The notes beneath the pieces are model-generated. The model was not told the DNA's origin and ran no database searches. It saw only the letters and a program-made list of their open reading frames with translations. 64,000 nt of DNA from an uncultured Gammaproteobacteria bacterium (GTDB lineage Bacteria; Pseudomonadota; Gammaproteobacteria; Steroidobacterales; UBA11654): positions 1 to 64,000 of the forward strand of contig CACJRN010000007.1 of the NCBI GenBank assembly GCA_902595845.1, given 5' to 3'. The position numbers and the translations under genes were made by a program. Numbering within the stretch: the stretch's first letter is position 1; every line of letters begins with the position of its first letter. Positions 9,978 to 23,926 of the stretch are shown here, one piece after another.

Positions 9978-10996
9978 GTCAGTTACAACAAAAAGAACAC
10001 ATGTATAGATGCATTGAGCTTGCGAAGAATGGAATACATACATGCAAGCCAAATCCCAGAGTTGGATGTGTAATCCTAAAAGATGAAAAGATAATTGGAG
10101 AGGGTTGGCACAAGAAAACTGGAGGAGATCATGCTGAAATAATGGCGCTCAAGAATTGCGAAGTGAATCCAGAGGGTTCAGTCGTTTTCATTTCTCTTGA
10201 GCCATGTACCCACAAAGGTAGAACTGCTCCATGCGTTGAGGCTTTAATTGATGCAAAGGTCTCAAAAGTAATTTTTTCCTCTTTGGATCCCAATCCCAAA
10301 GTCTCTGGAAAAAGCATTGATATTTTGAGTGCAGCAGGCATTGAAGTTTCACATGGGTTACTTGAAGAAGAATCCAGTGAGCTAAATATTGGATTCTTTC
10401 AAAGGATGAAACGCAATAGACCATTTATTAGAAGCAAGATTGGATCAAGTTTGGATGGAAAAATTGCACTTTCTAATGGAGAAAGCAAATGGATCACATC
10501 AGCAGAATCTCGTGAAGATGTTCAGAATCTCAGAGCGAGAAGCTGTGCGATGATGACCTCAAATCAAACGGTTCTTTTAGATGACCCATCTTTAAATGTG
10601 AGAATCAATAATTTTTCGGATGATGATCAACCACTTAGAGTTGTGATCGATTCGACTATGCAGTGCACTGGCAATGAGAAGATCTTTCAATTGCCTGGTG
10701 AGACAATGATTCACTCTAAAAGAGTCGATGAAGCATTGTTTGAGCATCTTGCATCGATAGAGATCAATAATGTCCTCGTAGAAGCTGGGCCCAGAATGAA
10801 TGGAGCTCTTCTTAAGTTAAATTTGATTGATGAGTTAATAATCTATATGGCCCCATGTATACTTGGCCCCGATGCAATTGATATGTTTGGTTCACCAGTG
10901 ATCAAAAAACTATCGGATCGATATTCTTTTGCTGTTAAAGATCTAACTTCAATTGGACCTGATATGAAAATAACTTTAAGGAAAGAGAATGTTTAG
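9974..10996 (+). CDS. ribD: Bifunctional pyrimidine deaminase/reductase RibD
   Basis: 340 residues carrying out the second and third steps of riboflavin synthesis. The N-terminal deaminase has HAEIMAL and the zinc cysteines in [11 protein letters not shown] (about residues 74-84). The C-terminal reductase starts at about [18 protein letters not shown] and includes ESKWITS and a [12 protein letters not shown] segment that binds NADPH/substrate. It overlaps nrdR by 4 and ribE by 8 bases. Length is slightly shorter than the 360-370 residues of most homologues. Confidence 0.95.
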   Translation: MSQLQQKEHMYRCIELAKNGIHTCKPNPRVGCVILKDEKIIGEGWHKKTGGDHAEIMALKNCEVNPEGSVVFISLEPCTHKGRTAPCVEALIDAKVSKVIFSSLDPNPKVSGKSIDILSAAGIEVSHGLLEEESSELNIGFFQRMKRNRPFIRSKIGSSLDGKIALSNGESKWITSAESREDVQNLRARSCAMMTSNQTVLLDDPSLNVRINNFSDDDQPLRVVIDSTMQCTGNEKIFQLPGETMIHSKRVDEALFEHLASIEINNVLVEAGPRMNGALLKLNLIDELIIYMAPCILGPDAIDMFGSPVIKKLSDRYSFAVKDLTSIGPDMKITLRKENV

Positions 10997-11576
10997 TGGA
11001 ATAGTCCAGGGCCAGGCCATTTTGTCTTCCAAGGAAGATAAGGAGTCGATCGTGACAATGGAATTTGCAACCACTGCATTAAACCCGGTCGATTTAGATC
11101 TGGGAGCCAGTATTGCAATCAATGGAGTTTGCTTGACTGCCACATCATTGAATAAAGATTCTTTCTCAGTTGATGTTTCAACAGAAACGCTAAAATGCAC
11201 CAATATTGGTGAGCTTGAGTTAGCGGATGTGGTTAATATTGAACAATCGCTTAAGCTCGGTGATAGCATTGATGGCCACTTTGTTTTCGGCCATGTGGAT
11301 GAGGTATCCACAGTTCAGAAGATAGAGGAATTGGATCAAACAAGAATACTTCATTTTTCATTGAGTGAAGAGGGCATGAAATTTGTTGTTAAAAAAGGAT
11401 CAATAGCAATTAATGGGGTGAGTTTGACAGTCAATGCGGTTAATGATTCTGGCTTTGAGGTGATGATCATTCCTCATACTTTAGAGAAAACAACATTCAA
11501 TGAATTTAAAAAGGGTACTCGAGCGAACATAGAATATGATATGTTGGCACGCTATGTTCAAAATCTGAAGGATTGA
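10989..11576 (+). CDS. ribE: Riboflavin synthase (alpha subunit)
   Basis: 195 residues. Dismutates two 6,7-dimethyl-8-ribityllumazine molecules to riboflavin. It starts MFSGIVQG, the usual N-terminus, and has the two lumazine-binding repeats: INGVCLTA near residues 44-51 and INGVSLTV near 140-147. [14 protein letters not shown] lies between them. It overlaps ribD by eight bases and is four bases from ribBX. Confidence 0.97.
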   Translation: MFSGIVQGQAILSSKEDKESIVTMEFATTALNPVDLDLGASIAINGVCLTATSLNKDSFSVDVSTETLKCTNIGELELADVVNIEQSLKLGDSIDGHFVFGHVDEVSTVQKIEELDQTRILHFSLSEEGMKFVVKKGSIAINGVSLTVNAVNDSGFEVMIIPHTLEKTTFNEFKKGTRANIEYDMLARYVQNLKD

Positions 11577-11580
11577 CTGA

Positions 11581-12729
11581 ATGACCGATACATTAAAAAA
11601 GACTGAAGCAGAGTCAGCATTAGAATTTTCCTCAGTGGAGGAAATTGTTGCCGATCTTCGCATTGGCAAGATGGTTATTATTGTTGATGATGAAGAAAGA
11701 GAGAATGAAGGCGACCTTCTCATGGCTGCAGACAAGGTCACACCAGAAGACATCAACTTTATGGCCAAATATGGCAGAGGATTGATTTGTTTAACGCTCA
11801 CTCAATCAAGATGCAATCTTCTCAGGCTTCCCTTGATGGCAACTCAGAATACAGGCTTGGAAGAAACCAATTTCACGGTTTCAATTGAGGCAAGCGAAGG
11901 AGTCACGACTGGAATATCAGCTCATGATAGGGCTCGAACCATCAGGGTAGCAACTGCTCCAGGTGCTCAACCTTCAGATATCAAACAACCAGGACATATT
12001 TTTCCTCTGATGGCTAAGCCAGGTGGGGTTTTGACTAGAGCAGGACACACAGAAGCAGGATGTGACTTTACTAGGCTTGCAGGATTGAGTCCGGCTGCTG
12101 TGATTGTAGAGATTCTCAATGATGATGGGACAATGGCTAGGAGACCAGACTTAATAGAGTTCTCAAAACATCATGATATTAAGATTGGCACAATAGCTGA
12201 TCTAATTCGATATCGGGTTGCAAATGAGCAATCCATCGAGAGAATCAGTGAGCAGGAAGTAGAAACAGAATTTGGGAAATTCAAGCTACTTACATTTGAA
12301 GACCATATCAATCGAGATGTTCATTTTGCATTGGTTAAAGGAGATATCACTGATCAATCAAGCCCACTTGTTAGGGTGCATGTTGAGAATTCTCTTCGCG
12401 ATTCGATTGGAATTGATCATCAATCACTGGGTTGGCCAATGAAATCTGCTTTAAAGCAGTTATCAAAAGAAGAAGAGTCTATATTGGTAGCACTCTGTTA
12501 TTCATCTCAACCGAAAGACTTCATAGAAATGGTCAAAGCCATTCAGGCAGAAGATTCTGATGATGAGGAGGCACAGGCTGAATCATCAGTTCTCAGAACT
12601 TATGGCACAGGTTCACAAATATTAAGAGATATTGGTGTTAGAAGAATGAGGGTTTTGAGTGAACCTAAAAAAATGCAAGCAATATCTGGTTTTGACCTTG
12701 AGATAACAGAATATGTTGACAAGGAATAA
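11581..12729 (+). CDS. ribB: DHBP synthase fused to a degenerate GTP cyclohydrolase II domain (RibBX)
   Basis: 382 residues. The N-terminal two thirds are an intact 3,4-dihydroxy-2-butanone 4-phosphate synthase: [11 protein letters not shown] (metal/substrate loop), TTGISAHDR and [11 protein letters not shown]. The C-terminal part aligns with GTP cyclohydrolase II but the zinc site is gone: where active enzymes have a Cys-x10-Cys-x-Cys pattern after RVHSE, this protein reads [16 protein letters not shown] with no cysteine. This matches the RibBX hybrids described in Proteobacteria, in which only the RibB half is active. A separate ribA should exist elsewhere. Ends seven bases before ribH. Confidence 0.92.
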   Translation: MTDTLKKTEAESALEFSSVEEIVADLRIGKMVIIVDDEERENEGDLLMAADKVTPEDINFMAKYGRGLICLTLTQSRCNLLRLPLMATQNTGLEETNFTVSIEASEGVTTGISAHDRARTIRVATAPGAQPSDIKQPGHIFPLMAKPGGVLTRAGHTEAGCDFTRLAGLSPAAVIVEILNDDGTMARRPDLIEFSKHHDIKIGTIADLIRYRVANEQSIERISEQEVETEFGKFKLLTFEDHINRDVHFALVKGDITDQSSPLVRVHVENSLRDSIGIDHQSLGWPMKSALKQLSKEEESILVALCYSSQPKDFIEMVKAIQAEDSDDEEAQAESSVLRTYGTGSQILRDIGVRRMRVLSEPKKMQAISGFDLEITEYVDKE

Positions 12730-12736
12730 CTGAGTA

Positions 12737-13174
12737 ATGGATAAATCATCAATCAAGATCTGCATTGTCGCCTCTCAATTCAATGAGCTCATTGTTGATA
12801 GCTTGATCAAGAGTTCAATTCAAACTTTAGAAAAAAATGGATATCAATCTGATCCTGAGATTTTCAAAGTACCCGGAGCATATGAGTTACCTCTGGCAGT
12901 CAAGAATGTTGCAGAAAAGAAAAAGCCAGATGGAATCATCGCTTTGGGTGCAATTGTAAGAGGTGCAACACCACACTTTGATTATATTGCCACAGAGACA
13001 GCGGCCGGTCTAACTAAGGTCAGTCTAGAATATAATATTCCAGTGGGCTTTGGTGTGCTCACATGCGACACAATGGAGCAGGCCATAGAGAGATCTGGTG
13101 AGGGCACAGGCAATAAAGGCATTGAGTCAACTGAAGCTGTTATTGGCATGATAGAATTTTTACATAATCTATAA
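12737..13174 (+). CDS. ribH: 6,7-dimethyl-8-ribityllumazine synthase
   Basis: 145 residues. Condenses the RibB and RibD-branch products to lumazine, the penultimate riboflavin step; family members assemble as pentamers or 60-mers. Visible motifs are SQFNELI (substrate phenyl stacking), KVPGAYELP, and GAIVRGATPHFDYIA with the catalytic His. VGFGVLTCDT and the C-terminal TEAVIGMIEF are also typical. Follows ribBX closely in the operon. Confidence 0.97.
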   Translation: MDKSSIKICIVASQFNELIVDSLIKSSIQTLEKNGYQSDPEIFKVPGAYELPLAVKNVAEKKKPDGIIALGAIVRGATPHFDYIATETAAGLTKVSLEYNIPVGFGVLTCDTMEQAIERSGEGTGNKGIESTEAVIGMIEFLHNL

Positions 13175-13191
13175 GTATTGATCTAAAAATT

Positions 13192-13611
13192 GTGCCAAAG
13201 CCACTAGAAAAATTATTAAACCTTCTTTTAGCTCTCATTGCTTTTTATGCAATAACTGCAGCCATTGTCCCTGTATTTGGTTACCAGCTCTTCATATTCC
13301 CAATAAAATTCGAAGTAATTCAGAATATTAGTTTTGATTATGTGAGGCTGCTTCTCTTGAGATCTTGCGTCTTTCTGACGATGGCAGTATTTATACTCAA
13401 TTATGCTCTATATAAAAGGCCATACTCAGCTTTAGCCCCTGTGGCTGTATTCTGTTATTCGCTTTCGATTTTTGAGTTCCTTGCTCAATTCACCATTGCT
13501 CAAATAACAGATTATTCAATTAGCACATCTGGTATAGTTTTTTTTCTTACATTAGCCATACTTGCACATTACAAAAATTCAAAAAGTGCAAAGTTATTGT
13601 TTAAGAAATAA
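13192..13611 (+). CDS. Predicted four-helix membrane protein between ribH and ribF
   Basis: 139 residues from a GTG start, not recognised. Four hydrophobic helices can be seen: about residues 7-29 (LLLALIAFYAITAAIVPVFG), 50-67, 79-100 and 110-124, with a lysine-rich tail KNSKSAKLLFKK. It is 17 bases after ribH and 47 before ribF, same strand, so it is part of the flavin operon. No motif of the known riboflavin carriers (RibU, RibN, ImpX) was recognised. A flavin-related job is only suggested by position. Confidence 0.6.
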   Translation: MPKPLEKLLNLLLALIAFYAITAAIVPVFGYQLFIFPIKFEVIQNISFDYVRLLLLRSCVFLTMAVFILNYALYKRPYSALAPVAVFCYSLSIFEFLAQFTIAQITDYSISTSGIVFFLTLAILAHYKNSKSAKLLFKK

Positions 13612-13658
13612 ACGCTTAGCTAGCTTTCTGTATATCTCTTTAGGAAAAGAAGATTAGA

Positions 13659-14597
13659 ATGAAAATTTCAAGAACCATCAATTCTGAAATGAATGAATTT
13701 TCGAAAGGTTCCTCAGTTTGTATTGGAGTTTTCGATGGCATTCACCTGGGCCATCAAGATTTGATTAGGAGAACAACCCAGTTTGCTAGAGAGAAAGATC
13801 TCTCATCCATCTTGTTTACATTTGAGCCTTCTCCAAATGAGTATTTCAGCAAAGGCAAACCTCAACCCAAATTGACCACACTAGAGGAAAAGAATCAATA
13901 TCTTAGAAAGAGTGGAATTGATTGTCTCTATTGTCCACCATTTGATCAGGATATGGAAAATTTGTCTCCATTGGAATTTGTAAAACAACACCTCATAGAA
14001 AAACTAAATGCAAAACATATTGTAGTAGGGGTAGATTTTCATTTTGCTAAGAATAGGACTGGTACTGTAGAAACTCTTATAGATCTGGGTCTTGAGTATG
14101 ACTTTACAGTTGAGCCAGTTGAATTCATTACACAACAAGGCATCAAGATTTCAAGCACATCTATAAGGGAGGCATTACTTGATCAAAATATTGAGAATGC
14201 CAACAAAATACTTGGAAGAAGTTACTCGGTTTTGGGTAAAGTCATGAAAGGAAAGCAAATTGGACGAACGATTGGCTATCCAACTGCCAACATCGATATT
14301 TCCAAGCGAGATATACTCTTAAGAGGTGTTTTCTGTATCAAAGCAGCTATTGAAGATGACACAAAAGAATACAATGGCTTGGCAAATATAGGATTTAAAC
14401 CAACTGTCGATGGAACTGAACTGACTCTAGAAGTCCATTTACTAGACTTTAATAAAGACATATATGGCTCTGACATTCAAATTGATTTCATGCATCGAAT
14501 TCGAGGAGAAAAGAAATTTAAAGATTTGGATGAGCTTTCTAATCAAATCAATGAAGATGCAAAAAAAGCAGATGAATTTTTTGCAATGAATCAGTGA
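13659..14597 (+). CDS. ribF: Bifunctional riboflavin kinase/FAD synthetase
   Basis: 312 residues. The N-terminal adenylyltransferase domain has GVFDGIHLGHQ (HxGH-like nucleotide motif) and the SSTSIRE signature. The C-terminal riboflavin kinase domain has GRTIGYPTANI and EVHLLDF with the catalytic Glu. It makes FMN then FAD from riboflavin. In many Gammaproteobacteria ribF sits beside ileS-lspA; here it lies in the rib operon, so one transcript can cover nearly the whole flavin pathway. nusB follows after 10 bases. Confidence 0.97.
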   Translation: MKISRTINSEMNEFSKGSSVCIGVFDGIHLGHQDLIRRTTQFAREKDLSSILFTFEPSPNEYFSKGKPQPKLTTLEEKNQYLRKSGIDCLYCPPFDQDMENLSPLEFVKQHLIEKLNAKHIVVGVDFHFAKNRTGTVETLIDLGLEYDFTVEPVEFITQQGIKISSTSIREALLDQNIENANKILGRSYSVLGKVMKGKQIGRTIGYPTANIDISKRDILLRGVFCIKAAIEDDTKEYNGLANIGFKPTVDGTELTLEVHLLDFNKDIYGSDIQIDFMHRIRGEKKFKDLDELSNQINEDAKKADEFFAMNQ

Positions 14598-14607
14598 TAA
14601 TAAAATC

Positions 14608-15042
14608 ATGCCCAATAAAAAAAATGAAAAGCGTTTTGAAGGTAAGGGGAGAGTAGGCTCCAGACAACTTTTGCTTCAAGTTTTGTATCAGCATCAAAAA
14701 AACGATGATGATGTTGCCACATTGATGAAACAGTCATCTCATTTGAAGGAATATAAAAGAATCGATCAAGATTATTTCAAACTATTGCTTGAAGGCATTG
14801 TTTTATCAAAAGATGATCTTGAGAAAATGATCACCCCGCATATTGATAGACCAATTGATCAAATTGATTCAATTGAAAGAGCGATTATCTGGATTTCAGT
14901 CTATGAGATCTCCAATACTGATATTCCCAATTCGGTCGCTATTAATGAAGCAATAGAGTTAGCAAAGTCATTTGGAGCAGAAACCAGTTTTCAATATATC
15001 AATGCTGTTCTCGACTCTTATTGTCAATCAATCAAGACCTAA
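14608..15042 (+). CDS. nusB: Transcription antitermination protein NusB
   Basis: 144 residues, all-helical. Binds boxA RNA with S10 (NusE) in rRNA antitermination. It has the N-terminal SRQLLLQVLYQHQ segment, the DQIDSIERAIIWISVYEI helix and NEAIELAKSFG near the end, all standard in NusB. The lysine-rich first 15 residues are typical. Five bases separate it from the thiL ATG. Confidence 0.95.
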   Translation: MPNKKNEKRFEGKGRVGSRQLLLQVLYQHQKNDDDVATLMKQSSHLKEYKRIDQDYFKLLLEGIVLSKDDLEKMITPHIDRPIDQIDSIERAIIWISVYEISNTDIPNSVAINEAIELAKSFGAETSFQYINAVLDSYCQSIKT

Positions 15043-15047
15043 TAAAC

Positions 15048-15989
15048 ATGAAAGAGGATGACGTAATAACTCTGATCAGGGATACGTTTTCTTCTGTTTC
15101 AGAAGATGTGAAGCTTTCAGTTGGAGATGATGGTTCGGTTGTTGAGGTTGAAGAAGGAATGGAATTGGTTACGGTTTTAGACACCATAACAGTTGGGACA
15201 CATTATCTTCCCGAAACCTCATCAGACTCAATTGGGCATAAAGCCATTGCAGTTAACTTGAGTGATATGGCAGCCATGGGTGCACAGCCAAAGTGGGCAC
15301 ATCTCAGTTTAAGTATTCCCGAGGCAGAAAAAGTATGGATTGAGAAATTTATCGAGGGCGCCAAAGCTTTGGCATCAAAACATGGTTTGGTAATTATTGG
15401 CGGGGATACAATTAAGGGGCCTGAGATGGTTGCATTATCTGTTCAGGGTTTGGTCAGAAAAGACAGATACGTCACACGCAAAAACGCAAATATTGGAGAT
15501 CTAATATATGTAACGGGTTATCTTGGAAGTGCTGCTTTTGGTTTGCATTTATTGAAGTCTGGTCTGAATGAACCAAAACAGTGCATTAAAGACTTTAATT
15601 TTCCTGTGCCAAGAGTCAGTGAGGGGCTCTTCCTATCGGATTATGCATCTTCAATGATCGATATATCAGATGGATTACAAACGGATTTATCAAAGTTAGC
15701 AAAAGCATCAAATGTGGGCTTCAGTTTAAATATCGATCAATTGCCTATCAGGAGAGAAATGCTTGAAATTGATTCTGAAGATGCCATTTCAATGGCTCTA
15801 TTTGGCGGTGATGATTATGAATTATGTTTTACGATTCCAAAAGAGAAGAGGGATGAGTTTGAGCAAAAATGGCATGTTAGATTCAATACCAAGCTCAGTT
15901 ATGTCGGAATGGTTACCAAATCATTGGAGCAGTATAAATATAATGGGCAGGACTATATGATTGAAAATAGAAATTTTGAACACTTCTGA
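15048..15989 (+). CDS. thiL: Thiamine-monophosphate kinase
   Basis: 313 residues. Phosphorylates thiamine monophosphate to thiamine diphosphate with ATP. It belongs to the PurM/AIR-synthase-like fold: GDDGSVV, the AVNLSDMAAMGAQP magnesium/ATP segment, VIIGGDTIKGP and DISDGLQTDLSKL. The frame extends upstream to a TTG inside nusB, but the ATG at 15048, directly after the nusB stop, gives the usual length and start. Confidence 0.95.
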   Translation: MKEDDVITLIRDTFSSVSEDVKLSVGDDGSVVEVEEGMELVTVLDTITVGTHYLPETSSDSIGHKAIAVNLSDMAAMGAQPKWAHLSLSIPEAEKVWIEKFIEGAKALASKHGLVIIGGDTIKGPEMVALSVQGLVRKDRYVTRKNANIGDLIYVTGYLGSAAFGLHLLKSGLNEPKQCIKDFNFPVPRVSEGLFLSDYASSMIDISDGLQTDLSKLAKASNVGFSLNIDQLPIRREMLEIDSEDAISMALFGGDDYELCFTIPKEKRDEFEQKWHVRFNTKLSYVGMVTKSLEQYKYNGQDYMIENRNFEHF

Positions 15990-15995
15990 ACTCAT

Positions 15996-16469
15996 ATGAA
16001 GCTAAACGATTTAAAAAATCCATATATATTGTTTTCAAGTGGCTTCGGGATAGGTTTGATTCCAATGGCACCTGGTACATTTGGCTCTGGTTTTGGCTTG
16101 TGTCTCTATATCTACTTGGCACATTTCTATCTTCCAGCCTTATTTGTTTATCTTTTTCTTTTGGCTTTATTATTGGTCGCTTGGTTTGCAATCAATGAAA
16201 GTTTAAAGACTATTGGCAAAGGAGATCATCCTGCAATTGTGATCGATGAAATCATTGGCATGATGTTTGTTGCGACTGTCCTACCTGCGGATCCTTACTG
16301 GGCTGTTACCGCTTTTCTGATATTTCGTTTCTTTGACATCGTGAAACCCTTTCCAATCAACGTAGTCGATAGAAAATTCAAGAATGCATTTGGGATTCTA
16401 CTCGACGACATCATTGCTTCAGGCTATTCAATCGCACTGATAATGATTGCAAGAAAATTACTGGGATAG
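15996..16469 (+). CDS. pgpA: Phosphatidylglycerophosphatase A
   Basis: 157 residues, inner-membrane enzyme that removes the phosphate from phosphatidylglycerophosphate. Typical features are PMAPGTFGS near residues 23-31, VIDEIIGMM near 82-90 and RFFDIVKPFPI near 113-123, with three to four hydrophobic helices. Last gene of the rib-nusB-thiL-pgpA run. Its last 12 bases overlap the end of xseB on the other strand. Confidence 0.95.
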   Translation: MKLNDLKNPYILFSSGFGIGLIPMAPGTFGSGFGLCLYIYLAHFYLPALFVYLFLLALLLVAWFAINESLKTIGKGDHPAIVIDEIIGMMFVATVLPADPYWAVTAFLIFRFFDIVKPFPINVVDRKFKNAFGILLDDIIASGYSIALIMIARKLLG

Positions 16470-16691
16470 GGTCTCGTCAGAATCTTTTAACTCATCACCC
16501 ATTAAGACTTTTATTTTCAGCTCAGCTTCCTCAAGGGTCTTTTGACACTCTCTTGAGAGTTTTATACCTTTCTCAAATTTCTTGAGTGCATCATCTAGAT
16601 CTAATTCACCAGACTCTAATTCTTCTAGAATACCTTCTAGTTCATGCAATTTTGATTCTATGTTTGTATTGGATTTTTTAGGCGGTGTCAT
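16458..16691 (-). CDS. xseB: Exodeoxyribonuclease VII small subunit
   Basis: 77 residues. Small subunit that packs as helices on XseA to form the single-strand nuclease. The core is visible: KLHELEGILEELESGELDLDDALKKFEKGIKL followed by a CQKTLEEAELKIK helix. In many relatives xseB is followed by ispA and dxs; here it is alone and ends inside pgpA (12-base tail-to-tail overlap). The 104-base spacer to katG must contain both promoters. Confidence 0.92.
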   Translation of the reverse strand: MTPPKKSNTNIESKLHELEGILEELESGELDLDDALKKFEKGIKLSRECQKTLEEAELKIKVLMGDELKDSDETLSQ

Positions 16692-16754
16692 TTGTTCTAA
16701 TTATAGCTAAATGTGATGAATTTAATATTGTTCATTTTGGTATTTTTATATAAA

Positions 16755-16771
16755 ATTAGAACCATTCTAAT
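16755..16771. promoter_or_regulatory. Palindromic operator candidate before katG
   Basis: A perfect 7-3-7 inverted repeat, ATTAGAA-CCA-TTCTAAT. It lies one base after a possible -10 (TATAAA, 16749-16754) and about 24 bases before the katG ATG, a position expected for a repressor. It does not fit the Fur consensus well and its spacing differs from PerR boxes (7-1-7). The bound protein is unknown. Confidence 0.5.
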
Positions 16772-16777
16772 AGTTAG

Positions 16778-18925
<2,148 letters not shown>

Positions 18926-18941
18926 ACTCAAAAAACCATGC

Positions 18942-18980
18942 AAAAAAAAGGGGGATGCATTAATGCAACCCCTTTTTTTA
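18942..18980 (+). terminator. Rho-independent terminator after katG
   Basis: AAAAAAAAGGGG, a short GATGCATTAATGCAA middle (itself able to pair GCAT/ATGC), then CCCCTTTTTTT. The stem pairs across the whole element and ends in a T run, 17 bases after the katG stop. Confidence 0.85.
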
Positions 18981-19075
18981 TTTAACAAATGCTTAATTTT
19001 TTTAGATAGCCAGAATAAATAAGCTCAAATACATGCCAATGCTCTTGATTCAACTTACTTTCTCACGAATAATGA

Positions 19076-20968
<1,893 letters not shown>

Positions 20969-23257
20969 ATGGGTAAACAAGAAGAAATGGATTTTAATAA
21001 AACCGGAGGAGGATCAAAATCTGATTCTCAACCACTCAGTGAGTTTGTAGAGAAGGCATACCTTGACTATTCAATGTATGTCATTCTTGATCGTGCACTC
21101 CCGTTCATAGGAGATGGCCTAAAACCTGTCCAGAGGAGAATTATATTTGCCATGTCTGAGCTGGGCCTATCTGCTCAATCAAAGCCGAAGAAGTCTGCAA
21201 GAACCGTAGGAGATGTTCTTGGAAAATATCATCCACACGGAGACACTGCATGTTATGAGGCAATGGTCAATATGGCACAAGACTTCTCATATCGATATCC
21301 ATTGATCATTGGCCAAGGAAACTGGGGCTCATATGATGATCCAAAATCATTTGCTGCCATGAGGTATACCGAAGCAAAGCTGAGCGCATATACAAAGTTG
21401 ATGTTGAGCGAGCTTGGCCAAGGGACAACCGATTGGAAACCGAACTTCGACGGCACACTCAAGGAGCCTGAATTCCTTCCTTCCAGATTACCCAACCTCA
21501 TTCTCAATGGTGTAACCGGTATTGCTGTGGGTATGTCAACCGATATTCCACCACATAACATCAAGGAAATAGCTTATCTATTAGATAAATTGATTAAAAA
21601 TCCAGATATTTCATTGGGTCAGCTCACAAGGATTACAAAGAATTTTCAAGGACCTGATTTCCCATCTGGCGGAGAGATGATTTCTTCACCAGAGGAGCTT
21701 AAACAGATTTACACCACTGGGAATGGAAGTGTCAAAATCAGAGCCAAGTATAAAAAAGAAAAAAATCAGATTGTCATCACTCAGCTTCCTTACCAAGTGT
21801 CTGGCAATAAGATCATTGAGCAAATTGCCACACAAATGAAAGACAAGAAGTTGCCATTGATTACAGATATCAATGATGAATCTGATCACGAAACGCCTAT
21901 CCGAATTGTCCTTACACCCAAATCCAATAGAGTGAACACCGATGAATTGATGGGTCATCTTTTTGCAACCACAGATCTAGAAAAGAATGTCAGAGTGAAT
22001 ATGAATTTGATTGGCCTCGATGGAAGACCAAGGGTCTTTGATCTCAAAGCACTGTTGTCAGAATGGATAGAATTCAGAACACAAACTGTGACCAGAAGGC
22101 TTCAGTTCAGATTAGATGAAGTAGAGTCAAGGCTTCATATATTAGAAGGACTCATGGTCGCCTATTTAAATCTTGATGAAGTCATTAGGATCATCCGTGA
22201 GGAGGATGATCCAAAATCAAAGTTGATCAAGAAGTTCAAACTTTCAGAGATACAAGCTGAGGCAATTTTGAACTTAAGACTTAGGAATTTAGCCAAGCTG
22301 GAAGAGGAGAAAATTCTCACAGAAAAAAATGATCTTGAGAAAGAACAAAGTGAGTTGAAAAAAATACTCAAGAGCAAGAAAAAAATAAATGAACTCATTC
22401 AAAATGAGATCAAGCAAGACACAAAAGATTTCGGCGATGATCGAAGAACAACCCTAAACGAATCAGCGATCACCTCACAAGCACTTGATCAAACTCAACT
22501 TGCGAGCAGTGATCCAGTGACGATTGTCTTATCAAAGGCTGGTTGGGTTAGAGCTGCAAAAGGGACACTTGATGACCCTCGTTCTCTCAATTATAAATCT
22601 GGAGATGATTACTTATCTTCAGTCCCTGGTAGAAGCAACCAGTTTGCAGTATTTATAGATAGCACGGGTAGAGTATATAGTATTGTTGCCGATACCCTTC
22701 CTTCAGCCAGAAGCAATGGCGAGCCTTTGTCCAGTAGGCTCAATCCACCCGATGGCGCTTATTTTGCAGGCGTGATTTCAGGTGATTCAGGCCAACATTG
22801 GCTATTGTCTTCGAGCGCCGGATATGGTTTTTTTGTTAAATTGGAAGATCTTTATACCAAAAATAGAAAAGGCAAGACATGTCTCAGTGTAAAAGGCTCT
22901 GAAGTATTGACCCCTTCGAATGCGACCTCAGTTGGATATCCAGAAGAAACATATGTTGCAGCTGCAAATTCAGCTGGTAAATTGCTTATTTTTAAAAGCA
23001 ATGAATTGATGGAGATGAGCAAAGGAAAGGGATTGAAAATCATTGGGATTAATTCAAAGAAATTTAAAGAAGGAAAAGAAAAGATGGTTTCAGCCATTGT
23101 CATTGGACCAAAAGATTCGATTCGGGTTTATAGCGGTAAAAAACCCAAAATCATCAGGCCCGATGAATTCGAAAATTATATGAGTGAAAGAGGGAAAAGA
23201 GGACGATCGGTTCCTCCATTTAAGAAAATTGATTCCCTTGAAGTTGAGCCAAGATAA
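20969..23257 (+). CDS. parC: DNA topoisomerase IV subunit A
   Basis: 762 residues. Colinear with E. coli ParC throughout, including [12 protein letters not shown], the quinolone-region [15 protein letters not shown] and the active-site tyrosine in [11 protein letters not shown]. The position equal to E. coli Ser80 is Thr93, and Glu84 is kept. The C-terminal domain is short as in ParC rather than GyrA. The N-terminus has about 13 extra residues. Immediately follows parE; ends 10 bases before efp. Confidence 0.96.
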   Translation: MGKQEEMDFNKTGGGSKSDSQPLSEFVEKAYLDYSMYVILDRALPFIGDGLKPVQRRIIFAMSELGLSAQSKPKKSARTVGDVLGKYHPHGDTACYEAMVNMAQDFSYRYPLIIGQGNWGSYDDPKSFAAMRYTEAKLSAYTKLMLSELGQGTTDWKPNFDGTLKEPEFLPSRLPNLILNGVTGIAVGMSTDIPPHNIKEIAYLLDKLIKNPDISLGQLTRITKNFQGPDFPSGGEMISSPEELKQIYTTGNGSVKIRAKYKKEKNQIVITQLPYQVSGNKIIEQIATQMKDKKLPLITDINDESDHETPIRIVLTPKSNRVNTDELMGHLFATTDLEKNVRVNMNLIGLDGRPRVFDLKALLSEWIEFRTQTVTRRLQFRLDEVESRLHILEGLMVAYLNLDEVIRIIREEDDPKSKLIKKFKLSEIQAEAILNLRLRNLAKLEEEKILTEKNDLEKEQSELKKILKSKKKINELIQNEIKQDTKDFGDDRRTTLNESAITSQALDQTQLASSDPVTIVLSKAGWVRAAKGTLDDPRSLNYKSGDDYLSSVPGRSNQFAVFIDSTGRVYSIVADTLPSARSNGEPLSSRLNPPDGAYFAGVISGDSGQHWLLSSSAGYGFFVKLEDLYTKNRKGKTCLSVKGSEVLTPSNATSVGYPEETYVAAANSAGKLLIFKSNELMEMSKGKGLKIIGINSKKFKEGKEKMVSAIVIGPKDSIRVYSGKKPKIIRPDEFENYMSERGKRGRSVPPFKKIDSLEVEPR

Positions 23258-23267
23258 GGAGTATCCA

Positions 23268-23834
23268 ATGGTGATGTACAATAGCGGAGACTTAAAGTCA
23301 GGACTAAAGGTTCTCATAGATGGTGAGCCCTACAATATTGTGGAAAGTGACTTTCATAAGCCAGGCAAAGGTCAAGCATTCAACAAGGTTAAGCTAAAGA
23401 ATCTTAAAAATGGAAAAGTTCTAGAAAAAACAGTCAAGATAGGTGTATCACTTGAGGCAGCAGACGTCATGATCAGGGAGATGCAATACTTATACAATGA
23501 CGGAGATCAGTGGCACTTCATGGATACAGATAGTTATGAGCAGATTGGCATAGCTAAATCAGTTCTGGATGAGATACTTATTTGGCTCAAAGAAGAAAGT
23601 ATTTGCGAGGTCACGATTTGGAACGAACAAGCAATTGCAGTGGAGCCTCCCAATAATATCGATGTAAAGGTTACAGAAACTGATCCTGGACTCAGAGGTG
23701 ATACAGCACAGGGCGGTGTTAAACCGGCTATTGTTGAAACAGGTGCTTCGATCCGTGTTCCATTGTTTATCGAGGAGGGCGAGATTATTAAAGTCGATAC
23801 CAGAACGGGTGAATATTTATCGAGGGTGAAATAA
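23268..23834 (+). CDS. efp: Elongation factor P
   Basis: 188 residues, the same length as E. coli EF-P. Rescues ribosomes stalled at polyproline. The KPGKGQAF loop holds Lys34, the residue beta-lysylated by EpmA/EpmB in Gammaproteobacteria; TDPGLRGDTA and VDTRTGEYLSRVK are typical of domains II-III. The frame is open upstream into parC, but the ATG at 23268 has a TAAGGAG ribosome site six bases before it. Its stop overlaps the next start (TAATG). Confidence 0.96.
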   Translation: MVMYNSGDLKSGLKVLIDGEPYNIVESDFHKPGKGQAFNKVKLKNLKNGKVLEKTVKIGVSLEAADVMIREMQYLYNDGDQWHFMDTDSYEQIGIAKSVLDEILIWLKEESICEVTIWNEQAIAVEPPNNIDVKVTETDPGLRGDTAQGGVKPAIVETGASIRVPLFIEEGEIIKVDTRTGEYLSRVK

Positions 23835-23926
23835 TGAGTTCACAAAAGATAATTTACTATCTCATTGTTGCCTTAATGGTGATATCGATTCTTTTCGGAA
23901 TTAAGAATATTTTTCAGCCCTTTTAA
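23834..23926 (+). CDS. Candidate 30-residue membrane microprotein after efp
   Basis: Thirty residues, MSSQKIIYYLIVALMVISIL then FGIKNIFQPF: a polar start, one hydrophobic helix of about 18 residues and a positively charged end, as in small single-pass inner-membrane proteins. The ATG overlaps the efp stop codon by one base, so it could be translated by termination-reinitiation. Its last four bases overlap the end of another microprotein on the minus strand. No homology recognised; the frame is short enough that chance is possible. Confidence 0.45.
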   Translation: MSSQKIIYYLIVALMVISILFGIKNIFQPF

